Of a DNA stretch of 64,000 nucleotides, positions 7,737 to 16,578 are shown piece after piece. Each line of letters opens with the position of its first letter. Position 1 is the stretch's first letter. The notes under the pieces are model-generated. The model searched no databases and was not told the origin of the DNA. It saw nothing but the letters and a program-made list of their open reading frames with translations. This DNA is from CAYQJL01 sp964612295 (GTDB lineage Bacteria; Eisenbacteria; RBG-16-71-46; CAIMUX01; WJJG01), in assembly GCA_964612295.1 (NCBI GenBank), contig CAZTDY010000013.1:1-64000 (forward strand), written 5' to 3'. Both the position numbers and the translations under genes were made by a program.

Positions 7737-8280
7737 ACACGCCTGAAGCGCTGAGCTTTTCAGCACAGTCCGCGCAGAATTCCTCGCGCTTCAGATCCGT
7801 CCCTTCGACGGCTTCGGTCGAGTGCATGATGCAGTCATAGCGGAAGCAGTGTTTGAGGCCGCAGGTGTGGCCGATTTCATGGATCGCGACCTTGCGGCAG
7901 CGCTGGAGAAAGAGCGCCTGGTCGGGCGGCAGGCCGTAGGCCTCCTGGCGCAGGCGCACGAGGGAGAGCACCGCGCAGCAGCCCCCGACCTCGCCCGCCC
8001 CGAACACGAAGGTGAGGATCGGGGAGCACAGGTCGACATCACAGACGCCCAGGATCTTGTGCCCCTCGGGCGGCTTCAGGGCGGTCAATTCGAAGATGAT
8101 GGGGGTCGCATCGTACTGCTCGCGGGTGGGCATCCAGGCTTGCGAGGGAATCGCGGCGGGTGGGGAGAGCTGTGAGGGGACGCCGTAGGCCTGCTCCAGT
8201 GCCGCACTGATCTGATCGAGGACCTCCTCCTCGACCGTACCGAGCGGCTGGACGGTGATGCCTGCCAGCTGCCCCTGCAT
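7732..8280 (-). CDS. Archaemetzincin-family zinc metalloprotease (M54)
   Basis: The 182-aa protein carries the archaemetzincin signature HEIGHTCGLKHC. H134, H138 and H144 are the catalytic zinc ligands and E135 the general base. The structural zinc cysteines follow as C145, C150 (C-I-M) and C169-A-D-C172, matching HEXXHXXGX3CX4CXM and CXXC with a gap one residue short of the usual 17. The family is widespread in archaea and sporadic in bacteria, with poorly known substrates. No signal peptide is seen, so it is probably cytoplasmic. Its ATG overlaps the stop codon of the upstream response regulator (ATGA), implying translational coupling and possibly a shared signal. Confidence 0.9.
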   Translation of the reverse strand: MQGQLAGITVQPLGTVEEEVLDQISAALEQAYGVPSQLSPPAAIPSQAWMPTREQYDATPIIFELTALKPPEGHKILGVCDVDLCSPILTFVFGAGEVGGCCAVLSLVRLRQEAYGLPPDQALFLQRCRKVAIHEIGHTCGLKHCFRYDCIMHSTEAVEGTDLKREEFCADCAEKLSASGVC

Positions 8281-9626
8281 CAGACCTCTTTCTTGATACC
8301 GAACTTCTTGATCTTGTTGTAGAGCGTGACCCGGTCGATCTCCAGAGCCTTCGCCGCCTGCGTGATGTTCCAGTCATGCTCGGCCAGGACGCGCCGGATG
8401 TGGTGTTTCTCGACCGCCTCGAGCGATGTCTGCGAAAGCTCCTCGTCCTTCGACTGGATCGAGAAGGGGAGGTGGTTCGAGCGAATCACCGTGTCCTTGA
8501 CGACGACAAAGGCGCGCTCGACCGCGTTTTCCAGTTCGCGCACGTTTCCGGGCCAGTCGTAGTTCTTGATGATCTCGATCGCCTCTTTCGAGAACTCCTT
8601 GACCGGCTTGTTCGTCTTTTTCGCATACTCGCGGAGGAACCGGTAGGCGAGCAGTTCGATGTCGCTGCCGCGGTCGCGCAGCGGGGGCAGCTCGATCGAG
8701 ACGACATTGAGCCTGTAGAACAGATCGTCACGAAAATCGCCGTCGGCGATGAGCTGCATCAGATTGCGGTTGGTCGCCGCGATGATGCGCACATCCACTT
8801 CGATCTCACGATTTCCGCCGATTTTCGAGAACTTCGAGTCCTGGAGCACGCGCAACAGGTCGACCTGGGACTTGGCGGAGAGATCTCCGACCTCGTCTAA
8901 GAAAAGCGTCCCACCGTCGGCGAGTTCGAAACGGCCCTGGCGGGCGAAGGCGGCCCCGGTGAACGCCCCCTTCTCATGGCCGAACAGCTCGCTCTCCACG
9001 AGGGTTTCGGGAAGCGCTCCCAAGCTGACGGGGACAAACGGCATGTACCGTCGCTGGCTGTTGGCATGGATCGCCTTGGCGATCAGCTCCTTGCCCGTCC
9101 CGCTCTCGCCTGTGATCAATGCGGTCGAGTCGCTGTCGGCCACATCCTCGACGAGCTGGAAGATCGCCTTCATCTGGGGACACTCGCCGATGATGTCGTC
9201 CGAGAGGCTCGCGTCGAGCCGTTCCTTGAGGGCGACGTTTTCATCCTGGAGCGCCTGGCGTTCGATGATGCGTTGAATCAGAATGCGCAGCTCTTCGGGC
9301 TCGAACGGTTTGACCAGGTAGTCGAATGCGCCGATCCGCATGGCTTCAACGGCGGTTTCGACCGAGGCGTAGGCGGTCATCATCACGATCTGGATCTCGG
9401 GATTGAGCCCCTTGACCTTCTCGAGCAGCTCGATGCCGCTCATGCGCGGCATCTTGATGTCGAGCAACATGATGGCCGGATTCACCTCATCGAGCATCTC
9501 GAGGGCGGCTTTGCCCGATTCGGCGCAGGTGACCTCGTAGCCGTCCTCGTTTAGCCAATTCCTGAGGGAGACCCGCACGATCTCCTCATCGTCGACGATC
9601 ATGATCTTGGCTGGCTCGCCGCTCAT
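8280..9626 (-). CDS. NtrC-family sigma-54-dependent response regulator
   Basis: This 448-aa regulator has three domains: a receiver with phospho-acceptor D56 (LLDIKMP), a sigma-54 AAA+ domain, and a C-terminal Fis-type helix-turn-helix (ITQAAKALEIDRVTLYNKI). The AAA+ domain is intact, with Walker A GESGTGKE, the sigma-54-contacting GAFTGA loop, Walker B GGTLFLDEVG and the sensor II segment DWPGNVRELEN. It should therefore activate sigma-54 promoters when phosphorylated. The stop codon of the upstream histidine kinase is adjacent (TAAT junction), so the two form a two-component pair. A sigma-54 promoter with tandem palindromes lies just beyond the archaemetzincin gene and is a plausible target. 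Confidence 0.93.
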   Translation of the reverse strand: MSGEPAKIMIVDDEEIVRVSLRNWLNEDGYEVTCAESGKAALEMLDEVNPAIMLLDIKMPRMSGIELLEKVKGLNPEIQIVMMTAYASVETAVEAMRIGAFDYLVKPFEPEELRILIQRIIERQALQDENVALKERLDASLSDDIIGECPQMKAIFQLVEDVADSDSTALITGESGTGKELIAKAIHANSQRRYMPFVPVSLGALPETLVESELFGHEKGAFTGAAFARQGRFELADGGTLFLDEVGDLSAKSQVDLLRVLQDSKFSKIGGNREIEVDVRIIAATNRNLMQLIADGDFRDDLFYRLNVVSIELPPLRDRGSDIELLAYRFLREYAKKTNKPVKEFSKEAIEIIKNYDWPGNVRELENAVERAFVVVKDTVIRSNHLPFSIQSKDEELSQTSLEAVEKHHIRRVLAEHDWNITQAAKALEIDRVTLYNKIKKFGIKKEV

Positions 9627-11242
9627 TATTCCTCCGAATCGTCTTCGGGTCCTGGGGCGGGCGCGATGGGCAACACCACCTCGAACTCGGTGCCGGTCCC
9701 AACCTCTGACTGAACGTTTATCGATCCGCCGTGTTTGTGCACGATACCATAGGCCACCGGTAGGCCGAGGCCCGTGCCCTGCCCGACCTCCTTGGTGGTG
9801 AAGAAGGGATCGAACAGCTTGCCCATCACCTCCTCGGAAATCCCGGTGCCGGTATCCTCGACCTTCACCGACACCGCCTCCTCATCCTCGGTCAGCCCGG
9901 AGGTGATCGTCAAGATTCCGCCGTCGCCCATCGCCTCGGAGGCGTTGAGCAGCAGGTTCATGAAGGCCTGTTGAATCTGTCCGGCATCGATGTAGAGCTT
10001 CGGTAGGTCCGGGCTCAGGTGCAGGTAGATGTCGATCTCGGCCAGACTGAGCCGGTGATTGAGAAGCTCCAGAGAACTCCTGAGTAGTTCATTGATGTCC
10101 TCATCGTGTTTCTCGAGCTTCGAGCGGCGGGCGAAGGCGAGCAGGTTGCGCACGATCTTGCTGATCCGCATCGTTTCCTTGCCCATGATCGCGAGGTCCT
10201 GATCGAACTCGTTGAACTTCCTCTCTGGGAAAGCACCATCCTTGATCCACCCTTGGAAGGTGCGGACGAAGGTGAGGATGCCCATGAGGGGGTTGTTGAT
10301 TTCGTGGGCGACCGAGGCGGCCAGTTTGCCCATCGAGGCGAGTTTCTGAGTTTGGAGTAGCTCAGCCTGGGTTTCTTCGAGTTCCGCCGTCCGTTCCGTG
10401 ACGCGATCGGCCAGGTTGTGACCCCACTGTTTGATTTCGTGCTGCGCCTTCTGCAGATCATCCGTCATCTGATTGAAAGCGAGGGCGAGTTCGCCGATCT
10501 CCGTATCCGAATCGACCTGGATCTTGTAGTCGAGATCACCCTCGGCGACGCGCCTCACACCATGGGTCAAGGCCATCACCGGCCGACGGATGAAGCGACG
10601 TACGTAGAAGGCGAGGAAGACCGAGAGGACCACGATGATCGCGATCGTGAAGCCGACGACCAGCAGGGCGCTGCGGGCCATTTCCGCCTCGACTTCCGCG
10701 AGGCTGACCGTCATGTAGAGAACGCCCAGGACGTTTTGGCCGGCGGGGTGTTTGTGACACGGATCGCTCGAGCATGCATGTTCGTTGTAGATCGGGGCGA
10801 CCACCTCGAACAGGTTGCGGGTGCCATCGTTGAACTCGCGCGTTCGGTCGGCGGCCGTCAATTCCACGAGCGGAACTTCCGAGGCGTGGCACTGGACGCA
10901 GCCGACCTCTTCGGTGCTGACGACGATCCCCACATCCTCGGAATCTGAGGAGTAGATCACCTCGCCCGTCTTGTTGAAGATGCGAACCATCTCGATCCGC
11001 TCATCCTTGCCGATCTCCGAGATGGTCTTTTCGATATTCGCGCGATCATAGCGGAGCATGGAGTAGTAGAGCGACCGCTGGCTGATCTCGCTGAGCTGAT
11101 TCGAGTGCTTGCGCACATGACCCATCAGGTCGTTACGTTGCATCATGATCGTGACGACCGCCAGAGTGCTGACCAGAATGGCAATCATCACCGCCGAGGA
11201 GGCGATCAGGCGCGTGCCAATATAGCGAATCTTGCGCTGCAT
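9626..11242 (-). CDS. Membrane sensor histidine kinase with periplasmic heme c motifs
   Basis: The 538-aa kinase has TM1 at about residues 12-34, a periplasmic sensor of about 155 residues, TM2 at 191-213, a HAMP domain, a short coiled coil, the phospho-acceptor segment SVAHEINNP (H313) and an ATPase domain with the G-boxes DTGTGI and GTGLGLP. The sensor contains CVQCH (115-119), a canonical heme c motif, and CSSDPCH (157-163), a CX4CH variant. This suggests one or two covalent hemes sensing redox state, oxygen or NO. It pairs with the NtrC-type regulator directly downstream. The ATG at 11242 is chosen over 11434 because of the GGAGGG upstream and the start of the TM1 leader. Confidence 0.88.
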   Translation of the reverse strand: MQRKIRYIGTRLIASSAVMIAILVSTLAVVTIMMQRNDLMGHVRKHSNQLSEISQRSLYYSMLRYDRANIEKTISEIGKDERIEMVRIFNKTGEVIYSSDSEDVGIVVSTEEVGCVQCHASEVPLVELTAADRTREFNDGTRNLFEVVAPIYNEHACSSDPCHKHPAGQNVLGVLYMTVSLAEVEAEMARSALLVVGFTIAIIVVLSVFLAFYVRRFIRRPVMALTHGVRRVAEGDLDYKIQVDSDTEIGELALAFNQMTDDLQKAQHEIKQWGHNLADRVTERTAELEETQAELLQTQKLASMGKLAASVAHEINNPLMGILTFVRTFQGWIKDGAFPERKFNEFDQDLAIMGKETMRISKIVRNLLAFARRSKLEKHDEDINELLRSSLELLNHRLSLAEIDIYLHLSPDLPKLYIDAGQIQQAFMNLLLNASEAMGDGGILTITSGLTEDEEAVSVKVEDTGTGISEEVMGKLFDPFFTTKEVGQGTGLGLPVAYGIVHKHGGSINVQSEVGTGTEFEVVLPIAPAPGPEDDSEE

Positions 11243-11277
11243 GAATCCCTCCTGACACTCTTCGGAAGGGGAACGCG

Positions 11278-11706
11278 CTAGGTCTCCGATACGCCGCCCA
11301 GCGCGATCCTCTTCTCGTCTTCGGAGGACAGCCCGTGCCAAGGGCACCCCCCTCGCAGGCAGAAGAACAGGTCCAGGTCCAGATCGACAACGGCAATGCG
11401 CATCTTCGCCGCCCGGGACTCGCAGCGGGTGCAACGGCGGTCCGACACGGTCAGCGATTCGTTGCAGCCGGGGCAGCTGAGGTCGCCGATTCCGGCTCCC
11501 TCACCCAGAGGGATGTTGAACTCCCTTTGGAAGATGTTGAAGCGGGGAGAGAGGAGCAGCTCCCCGGTCGTTCCGTCGGTTCCCTTCGCCAGGAGCCGCA
11601 CCCAGTTTTCCTTGGCCAGGTCCATCTGACAGTGCGGACAGTAGCAGTGGAGATAGGTCCCGGTCCGCAGGATCTCCCGCTTTGTTGGCCGATCATTCTC
11701 GGACAT
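11278..11706 (-). CDS. Small protein with multiple zinc-ribbon cysteine pairs
   Basis: The 142-aa protein is not assigned to a named family. It has four cysteine pairs: CYCPHC near residue 21, CPGC near 78, CTRC near 90 and CLRGGC near 115, enough for two zinc ribbons or an iron-sulfur site. There is no signal peptide or membrane segment. It sits 12 bp downstream of the NuoF::GltD gene and 35 bp upstream of the histidine kinase on the same strand. It may assist maturation of the flavoprotein complex or link it to the kinase; that is guesswork from position. Confidence 0.55.
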   Translation of the reverse strand: MSENDRPTKREILRTGTYLHCYCPHCQMDLAKENWVRLLAKGTDGTTGELLLSPRFNIFQREFNIPLGEGAGIGDLSCPGCNESLTVSDRRCTRCESRAAKMRIAVVDLDLDLFFCLRGGCPWHGLSSEDEKRIALGGVSET

Positions 11707-11718
11707 GGGAACGCCTTC

Positions 11719-14700
11719 CTACAGATCGCAGCGTAAGCACCGGCGCGCTTCGCAGAGAGCGACCTCATCCTCCAGCCCGAGTTCGACCTCCTTGAAGTTA
11801 CAGGCGCGATCGCCCAGGGGCAGTTCGCGCATCTTCGGGCGGATGAGCCTCTCGTCCTCTTCGGTGACTTCGAGTCGCTCGACATCGAAGCGGGGTTTGG
11901 CATACCAGTAGCCGTCGTAGGGAACGCCCCGCAGATAGCAGTCGATCGACACGGCAGCACGATGGGCGGCCGCAATGGCCTCGACCACCGTCGCCGGACC
12001 GGTCACGGCGTCGCCGCCGGAGAAGAAGCCCGGGCGCCCGACGGCTTCCAGGCTCTTGTCATCCACGATGAACGAGTTCCAGCGGCTGATCTGGAATCCG
12101 TGATCCTCAGGGAGGAACTCGAGATCGGGCTGTTGGCTGATGGCCGGGATGATCACGTCGCAGTCGATCACGAACTCAGAACCCTCGACCGGCACGGGAC
12201 GCCGGCGACCGCTCTCATCCGGCTCGCCGAGTTCGTTGCGGATGCACTCCATCCCGACGACCTTGCCGTCCTTGCCGTTGATCCGCACCGGGGCGGTCAG
12301 GAAGTCCAAGTGAATCCCCTCTTCGATGGCCGCATCGATCTCGGCGGGGTTGGCGGGCATCTGCTCGCGCAGGCGCCGGTAGACGATGTGCACTTCCTCG
12401 GCGCCTAAGCGCAACGACGTGCGGGCCGCATCGATCGCCGAGTTTCCGCCGCCGATCACGCAGATCTTCTTGCCGGGGGCGGTCTGGTCACCGAGATTCA
12501 CGCGGCGCAGGAAGACGGTTGCATCGAGGAATCCCTCGTAGTCATCCTCGCCGGGAATGCGCAGCTTGAGACCCTTGTGGGCGCCGACGCCCAGGAAGTG
12601 GGCCTTGTAGCCCTGCTCTTTCAGCTCTTCGAAGGTGATGTCACGACCCACGCGGCAGTTGTATTTGATCTCGACCCCCAGCCGAGAAATCGCATCGACC
12701 TCATCCTGCAGCAGATCGCGCGGGAGGCGGTACTCGGGGATGCCGACCCACATCATGCCGCCCGGGACGGATAGCTCTTCGAAGACGGTGACGGGGTAAC
12801 CCCTGAGGGCGAGATCATAGGCGACCGTCAGGCCCGCCGGGCCCGCGCCGATGACCGCGACCTTCTGGTCGGGGAAGCGCACCTTGGCCGGCTCGATCTC
12901 CTTCAGTTTGTCACGCATGCTGTCGGCCGCGAATCGTTTGAGCGAGCAGATCGAGATCGGCTTGTCGACATCACCCCGAATGCAGCGTTCTTCACACGCG
13001 TGCGGGCAGACGCGGCCCAAGGCCATCGGGAAAGGATTGTCGGCGCGGATGATATCCCAGGCTTTCTCGACCCGCCCCTGGCCGATCAGGGCGACATAGG
13101 TCGAGACATCCTGCCCCGTCGGGCAGGCCGACTGGCAGGGTGGGGCAGTGAGGCGCTTGCAGACTCCCGCGACGCAGTGTTTGTCATGGATGTGCGCTTC
13201 ATACTCGTGGCGAAAGTAGCGCAACGTACTCAGCACCGGGTTCGGCGCCGTCTGGCCGAGGCCGCACAGCGAGGAGGACATGATGACCTTGCTCAGGCTC
13301 TCCAGCTTCTCGATGTCGCCGGGTTGTCCCTTGCCCGCGGTGATTCCCTCGAGGATCTGGAGTAGCTGCTGGGTTCCCTCCCGGCACGGCGTGCACTTGC
13401 CGCAGGACTCCTCGGCGGTGAACTCCAAGAAGAACTTGGCCACGTCGACCATGCAGCTCGTCTCGTCCATGACGACCATCCCGCCCGAGCCGACAATCGC
13501 GCCGGTCTTGACGATCGACTCGTAGTCGACCGGCGTGTCGATCAGGCTCTCGGGCAGGCAGCCACCCGAGGGGCCTCCGATCTGGACGGCCTTGAGCTTC
13601 TTGTGCTCCTCGATGCCCCCGCCGATATCGTAGACGATCGCGCGCAGCGGGGTGCCCATCGGCACCTCGATCAGGCCGATGTTGTTGACGCAGCCGGTCA
13701 AGGCGAAGACCTTCGTGCCCTTACTCTTCTCGGTCCCCAGCGCGGCGAACCACTGCGAGCCGCGGTGGATGATTTGAGGGACGTTGGCGTAGGTCTCTAC
13801 GTTGTTCAGAATCGAGGGTTTGCCCCACAGCCCCTTGCTTGCGGGGAAAGGAGGGCGCGGCCGCGGCATGCCGCGACGGCCTTCGATCGACGACATCAGC
13901 GCTGTTTCCTCACCGCAGACAAACGCGCCGGCGCCGTAGTACAGATCGATGTCCATGTCGTAGCCGGAACCGAGAATGTCCGTGCCGAGCAGGCCGTACT
14001 CGCGCGCCTGATCGATGGCGGCGTGGAGTCGGGTGATCGCCAGCGGGTATTCCGCGCGAACGTAGATGTAGCCCTGGTGGGCGCCGATCGCCTTGGCGCC
14101 GATGATCATCCCCTCCAAGACCGAGTGCGGATCGCTTTCGAGGATCGAACGGTCCATGAAGGCTCCAGGATCGCCTTCGTCGGCGTTGCAGAGGATGTAC
14201 TTGGGACTGCCGGTCGCTCCCGCGCAGAGTTTCCACTTGAGTCCGGTGGGGAACCCGCCGCCGCCTCGGCCCCGCAGCCCGGAGGTCAGCACCTCTTCGA
14301 CAATCTGCTCCGGTTCCATCTCCAGGAGGGCCTTGGCGGTTCCGAGATAGCCGTCGCGCGCGATGTACTCGTCGATCTTGTCCGGATCGATCAGCCCGCG
14401 GTTTTTCAGGGCGACGAGCACCTGATTGCCGAAAAAGCCGATGTCTTTGATCATCGGCACGAGCGTCGACTTGTCGGGATTCTCGAAGAGGTGCTCTTTG
14501 ACGATGCGCCCCTTCATGAGGTACTCCTCGACGAAGTGGGGCACGGTCTCGGGCTTGAGCTTCTGGTAGAAGACCCCGTCGGGATAGGCGACCAAGAGCG
14601 GTCCGGCGGCGCAGAAGCCGTTACATCCCGTCGTGGCGATGTAGACCTCATCTTGGAGGCCGCGCTCTTTGATCTCCGCCTCGAGGGCGTCGCGTACTTC

Positions 14701-14769
14701 GAGCGAGCCGCTGGCGACGCAGCTCGTTCCCGCACAAATCAACAAGTGAACTCGGTATGTCTTTTCCAT
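11719..14769 (-). CDS. NuoF-like NADH-oxidising flavoprotein fused to a GltD/NfnB-like module
   Basis: The 1016-aa fusion has in order: a thioredoxin-like [2Fe-2S] domain (residues 1-90; C12, C17, C49, C53 region); a NuoF core with the NADH/FMN site GRGGGGFPTGLKWK near 170; an SLBB domain; the N3-type cluster ESCGKCTPC with its fourth Cys in SLCGLGQTAPNP; and, from about residue 545, a GltD-like part. The GltD part has N-terminal [4Fe-4S] cysteines (CQSACPTG, GRVCPHACEERC), an FAD Rossmann motif GAGPAG and an intact NAD(P)H Rossmann motif GGGNSAID followed by YRR. It would oxidise NADH and exchange electrons with NADPH or ferredoxin, probably with the NuoG::NuoE protein 3.4 kb upstream. The order NuoF then GltD in one chain is unusual. 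Confidence 0.85.
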   Translation of the reverse strand: MEKTYRVHLLICAGTSCVASGSLEVRDALEAEIKERGLQDEVYIATTGCNGFCAAGPLLVAYPDGVFYQKLKPETVPHFVEEYLMKGRIVKEHLFENPDKSTLVPMIKDIGFFGNQVLVALKNRGLIDPDKIDEYIARDGYLGTAKALLEMEPEQIVEEVLTSGLRGRGGGGFPTGLKWKLCAGATGSPKYILCNADEGDPGAFMDRSILESDPHSVLEGMIIGAKAIGAHQGYIYVRAEYPLAITRLHAAIDQAREYGLLGTDILGSGYDMDIDLYYGAGAFVCGEETALMSSIEGRRGMPRPRPPFPASKGLWGKPSILNNVETYANVPQIIHRGSQWFAALGTEKSKGTKVFALTGCVNNIGLIEVPMGTPLRAIVYDIGGGIEEHKKLKAVQIGGPSGGCLPESLIDTPVDYESIVKTGAIVGSGGMVVMDETSCMVDVAKFFLEFTAEESCGKCTPCREGTQQLLQILEGITAGKGQPGDIEKLESLSKVIMSSSLCGLGQTAPNPVLSTLRYFRHEYEAHIHDKHCVAGVCKRLTAPPCQSACPTGQDVSTYVALIGQGRVEKAWDIIRADNPFPMALGRVCPHACEERCIRGDVDKPISICSLKRFAADSMRDKLKEIEPAKVRFPDQKVAVIGAGPAGLTVAYDLALRGYPVTVFEELSVPGGMMWVGIPEYRLPRDLLQDEVDAISRLGVEIKYNCRVGRDITFEELKEQGYKAHFLGVGAHKGLKLRIPGEDDYEGFLDATVFLRRVNLGDQTAPGKKICVIGGGNSAIDAARTSLRLGAEEVHIVYRRLREQMPANPAEIDAAIEEGIHLDFLTAPVRINGKDGKVVGMECIRNELGEPDESGRRRPVPVEGSEFVIDCDVIIPAISQQPDLEFLPEDHGFQISRWNSFIVDDKSLEAVGRPGFFSGGDAVTGPATVVEAIAAAHRAAVSIDCYLRGVPYDGYWYAKPRFDVERLEVTEEDERLIRPKMRELPLGDRACNFKEVELGLEDEVALCEARRCLRCDL

Positions 14770-14841
14770 GGATCCGCAGTGCTCCTGGAAGAGTGCCTTC
14801 CGTTCAATCCTCTAGTTCCGTCTATGACCCACCGGTACCCC

Positions 14842-15225
14842 TCAATAGGTCGTCTCGCTGCCCATCGACAGCGCGTAAGCGGCCACGGGGGTGCCGTTCA
14901 TGATGTGCTGCTCGAAAATCTCGCCGGTCTTTTCCACGTCGAGCCTCACATATTTGACCGGAGCGCTCTCCTTGACCTCGACCGTGATCATCGGCTCGTG
15001 GCTGCAGAGCCCGGCGCAACCCGATGAGGTCAGGATCACATCCTGAAGTCCGCGCGTCTCGATCTCCTTCAGCAGGGCGCTCATGATCTCCCGCGCCCCG
15101 GCAGCGATTCCGCAGGTGCCCATGTGCACGGTCACCTTCACCCTGAAGTTGCCGTCGCGCAGATTCACCGTTCCCTTGACCGATTCCTTGATCTTCTTGA
15201 GATCCTCGATTCGAAGCTTGGCCAT
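14842..15225 (-). CDS. Thioredoxin-like [2Fe-2S] ferredoxin
   Basis: The 127-aa protein is of the NuoE/HydC-like thioredoxin-fold [2Fe-2S] type. The ligand pattern is C in HMGTCGIAAGA, then SSGCAGLCSHEP. Free-standing forms of this protein accompany HydABC-type hydrogenases and NADH-dehydrogenase-like flavoprotein operons, probably feeding or receiving electrons from the NuoF subunit. The ATG at 15225 is chosen over 15246 because AGGGAGGTGG lies 5 bp upstream. It lies between the ATPase gene, whose stop is next to this start, and NuoF::GltD. Confidence 0.85.
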   Translation of the reverse strand: MAKLRIEDLKKIKESVKGTVNLRDGNFRVKVTVHMGTCGIAAGAREIMSALLKEIETRGLQDVILTSSGCAGLCSHEPMITVEVKESAPVKYVRLDVEKTGEIFEQHIMNGTPVAAYALSMGSETTY

Positions 15226-15226
15226 T

Positions 15227-15790
15227 CTATCCACCTCCCTCAGCATTGGCGGGCGGCTCTTGCTCGGCAGATCCGTTCAGCATCGGCCGCAGTTGTTCAA
15301 GGACGGCAGGGTGCGTGATCGGAATCTCACCCAGTTGCTCTTTGATTTCTCGCGTATCGAGCTGCGCATGTATCCCGTCGCTGTCACGCTCAAAGACGAA
15401 GTCCACCTCGGGATTCCCGAGGATCAGGGCGACCATCGTGCTGGCGATATCACCCAACGGCTTGCGATCGATATGGCTGTATCCAAAGGTCGCCTGCACC
15501 AGGGTGCCTTCGCCGGGACGAGAGTGCAGCTCGAACTGCCCTTCGGCCTCGCGCGCCGACTGCTCGAGAAGCGGCAAGCCCATGCCGACCCGGCGCGTGG
15601 TTCGCGTCGTGACGAAGGGATCCTGCACCCTCGAGGCCATCTCGGGGTCCATGCCCCGCCCGTTGTCCTTGATCCTGATCATCAACATGTCCGTCTTCAC
15701 ATCCGCCTTGATGCTGACCTCGATGAGCGTCGCCCCAGCGGCGGTGCTGTTCTCAACAAGATCGAGAATGTGAAGTGACAGATCCTCCAT
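15227..15790 (-). CDS. Histidine-kinase-like ATPase (GHKL), no receiver or H-box
   Basis: The 187-aa protein is a bare GHKL ATPase domain with N-box LVENSTAAGA, G1 box DNGRGM and G2 box GMGLPLL, plus a short C-terminal extension. No phospho-acceptor histidine or sensor domain is visible. Such proteins resemble anti-sigma-factor kinases (RsbW/SpoIIAB). Genes of this type occur in operons of NADH-linked [FeFe] hydrogenases together with PHP and DRTGG proteins, as here. It would regulate expression or assembly of the flavoprotein complex; the partner is unknown. Confidence 0.8.
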   Translation of the reverse strand: MEDLSLHILDLVENSTAAGATLIEVSIKADVKTDMLMIRIKDNGRGMDPEMASRVQDPFVTTRTTRRVGMGLPLLEQSAREAEGQFELHSRPGEGTLVQATFGYSHIDRKPLGDIASTMVALILGNPEVDFVFERDSDGIHAQLDTREIKEQLGEIPITHPAVLEQLRPMLNGSAEQEPPANAEGGG

Positions 15791-15791
15791 T

Positions 15792-16559
15792 TTAGTTCAG
15801 GGCCCCGTCGCCCAGCAGTGTGCGGCCGTCTTCGCTCCTGAGAGCCCGGCCCAGCTCATCGAAAGCCGCCTCCTCTGCGCGGATCGTCGTCGGATTGACC
15901 CCCAGCTGATTGAGATCGTGCGCATCCGAGGAGGCCACGAAAGGGTAGTGGGCGTACTCCGGGAAGCGTTGGCGTCCCTCTACCAGGCTCAGGCGGCGCG
16001 AGATCTCCACGCCGTCGAGCGGCAATCCCGGCGGGATGAAACCCAGGCTCCCGACCAGGCTGAACATCTCGCGGTCGATGTGGCTGGCGATCGCCAGGCC
16101 CCCGTGGGCATGGATCGCGGAGACGAGCTCATCGATACCGATCGACGTCGCCCCGATCAAGAGTCGGGGGTTCATCCCCTCGACCTCGTCCTGCTCGTTC
16201 GCGATGACCTGCAGCCCGAAGAGGTCCTCGTTGTTCTCGCCGGGCTGAAGGCGATCGTAGATGAGCTCCTGAAACGCCATTGCTTGCGCAAGCTCGCCGA
16301 AGAGGGCCAGAACGTGGGCCTCCTCAGCGGAGGTCACCTCGAGACCGGGCACCACCGTCAAGGGTGATGCATCGGCGGCGCGCATGATGGCGCCGGCATT
16401 CTCAGCGCTGTTGTGATCGGTGACCGCGATCATGTTCAGCTTCATCTCCACCGCCCGTGCAACGATCTTGCGGGGCGTCATGTCTAAGGTTGCACACGGC
16501 GACAGGCACGTGTGGACGTGCAAGTCGACGGTAATCTCTCTGAGCCCTTCATTGCCCAC
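15792..16559 (-). CDS. PHP-domain metal-dependent phosphoesterase
   Basis: The 255-aa protein shows the PHP metal-binding motifs: DLHVHTCLSPC at the N-terminus, VTDHNSAEN, a central His/Glu region (PGLEVTSAEE), ASHIDRE and the C-terminal ASSDAHDLNQLG. Substrates could be nucleotides or phosphorylated signalling molecules. It sits among ATPase, DRTGG and CBS genes in the flavoprotein operon, a context known around HydABC hydrogenases. A GTG at 16559 is taken as the start because the PHP fold begins about ten residues later. The only upstream ATG (16625) would overlap the preceding gene by 47 bp. The start is uncertain. Confidence 0.8.
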   Translation of the reverse strand: MGNEGLREITVDLHVHTCLSPCATLDMTPRKIVARAVEMKLNMIAVTDHNSAENAGAIMRAADASPLTVVPGLEVTSAEEAHVLALFGELAQAMAFQELIYDRLQPGENNEDLFGLQVIANEQDEVEGMNPRLLIGATSIGIDELVSAIHAHGGLAIASHIDREMFSLVGSLGFIPPGLPLDGVEISRRLSLVEGRQRFPEYAHYPFVASSDAHDLNQLGVNPTTIRAEEAAFDELGRALRSEDGRTLLGDGALN

Positions 16560-16578
16560 ATCCGTCCCTGCTCTAAAC

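Noticed and set aside
13603..15027. 474-codon plus-strand frame
   Set aside because: It runs antisense across NuoF::GltD and into the ferredoxin gene; a shadow frame.
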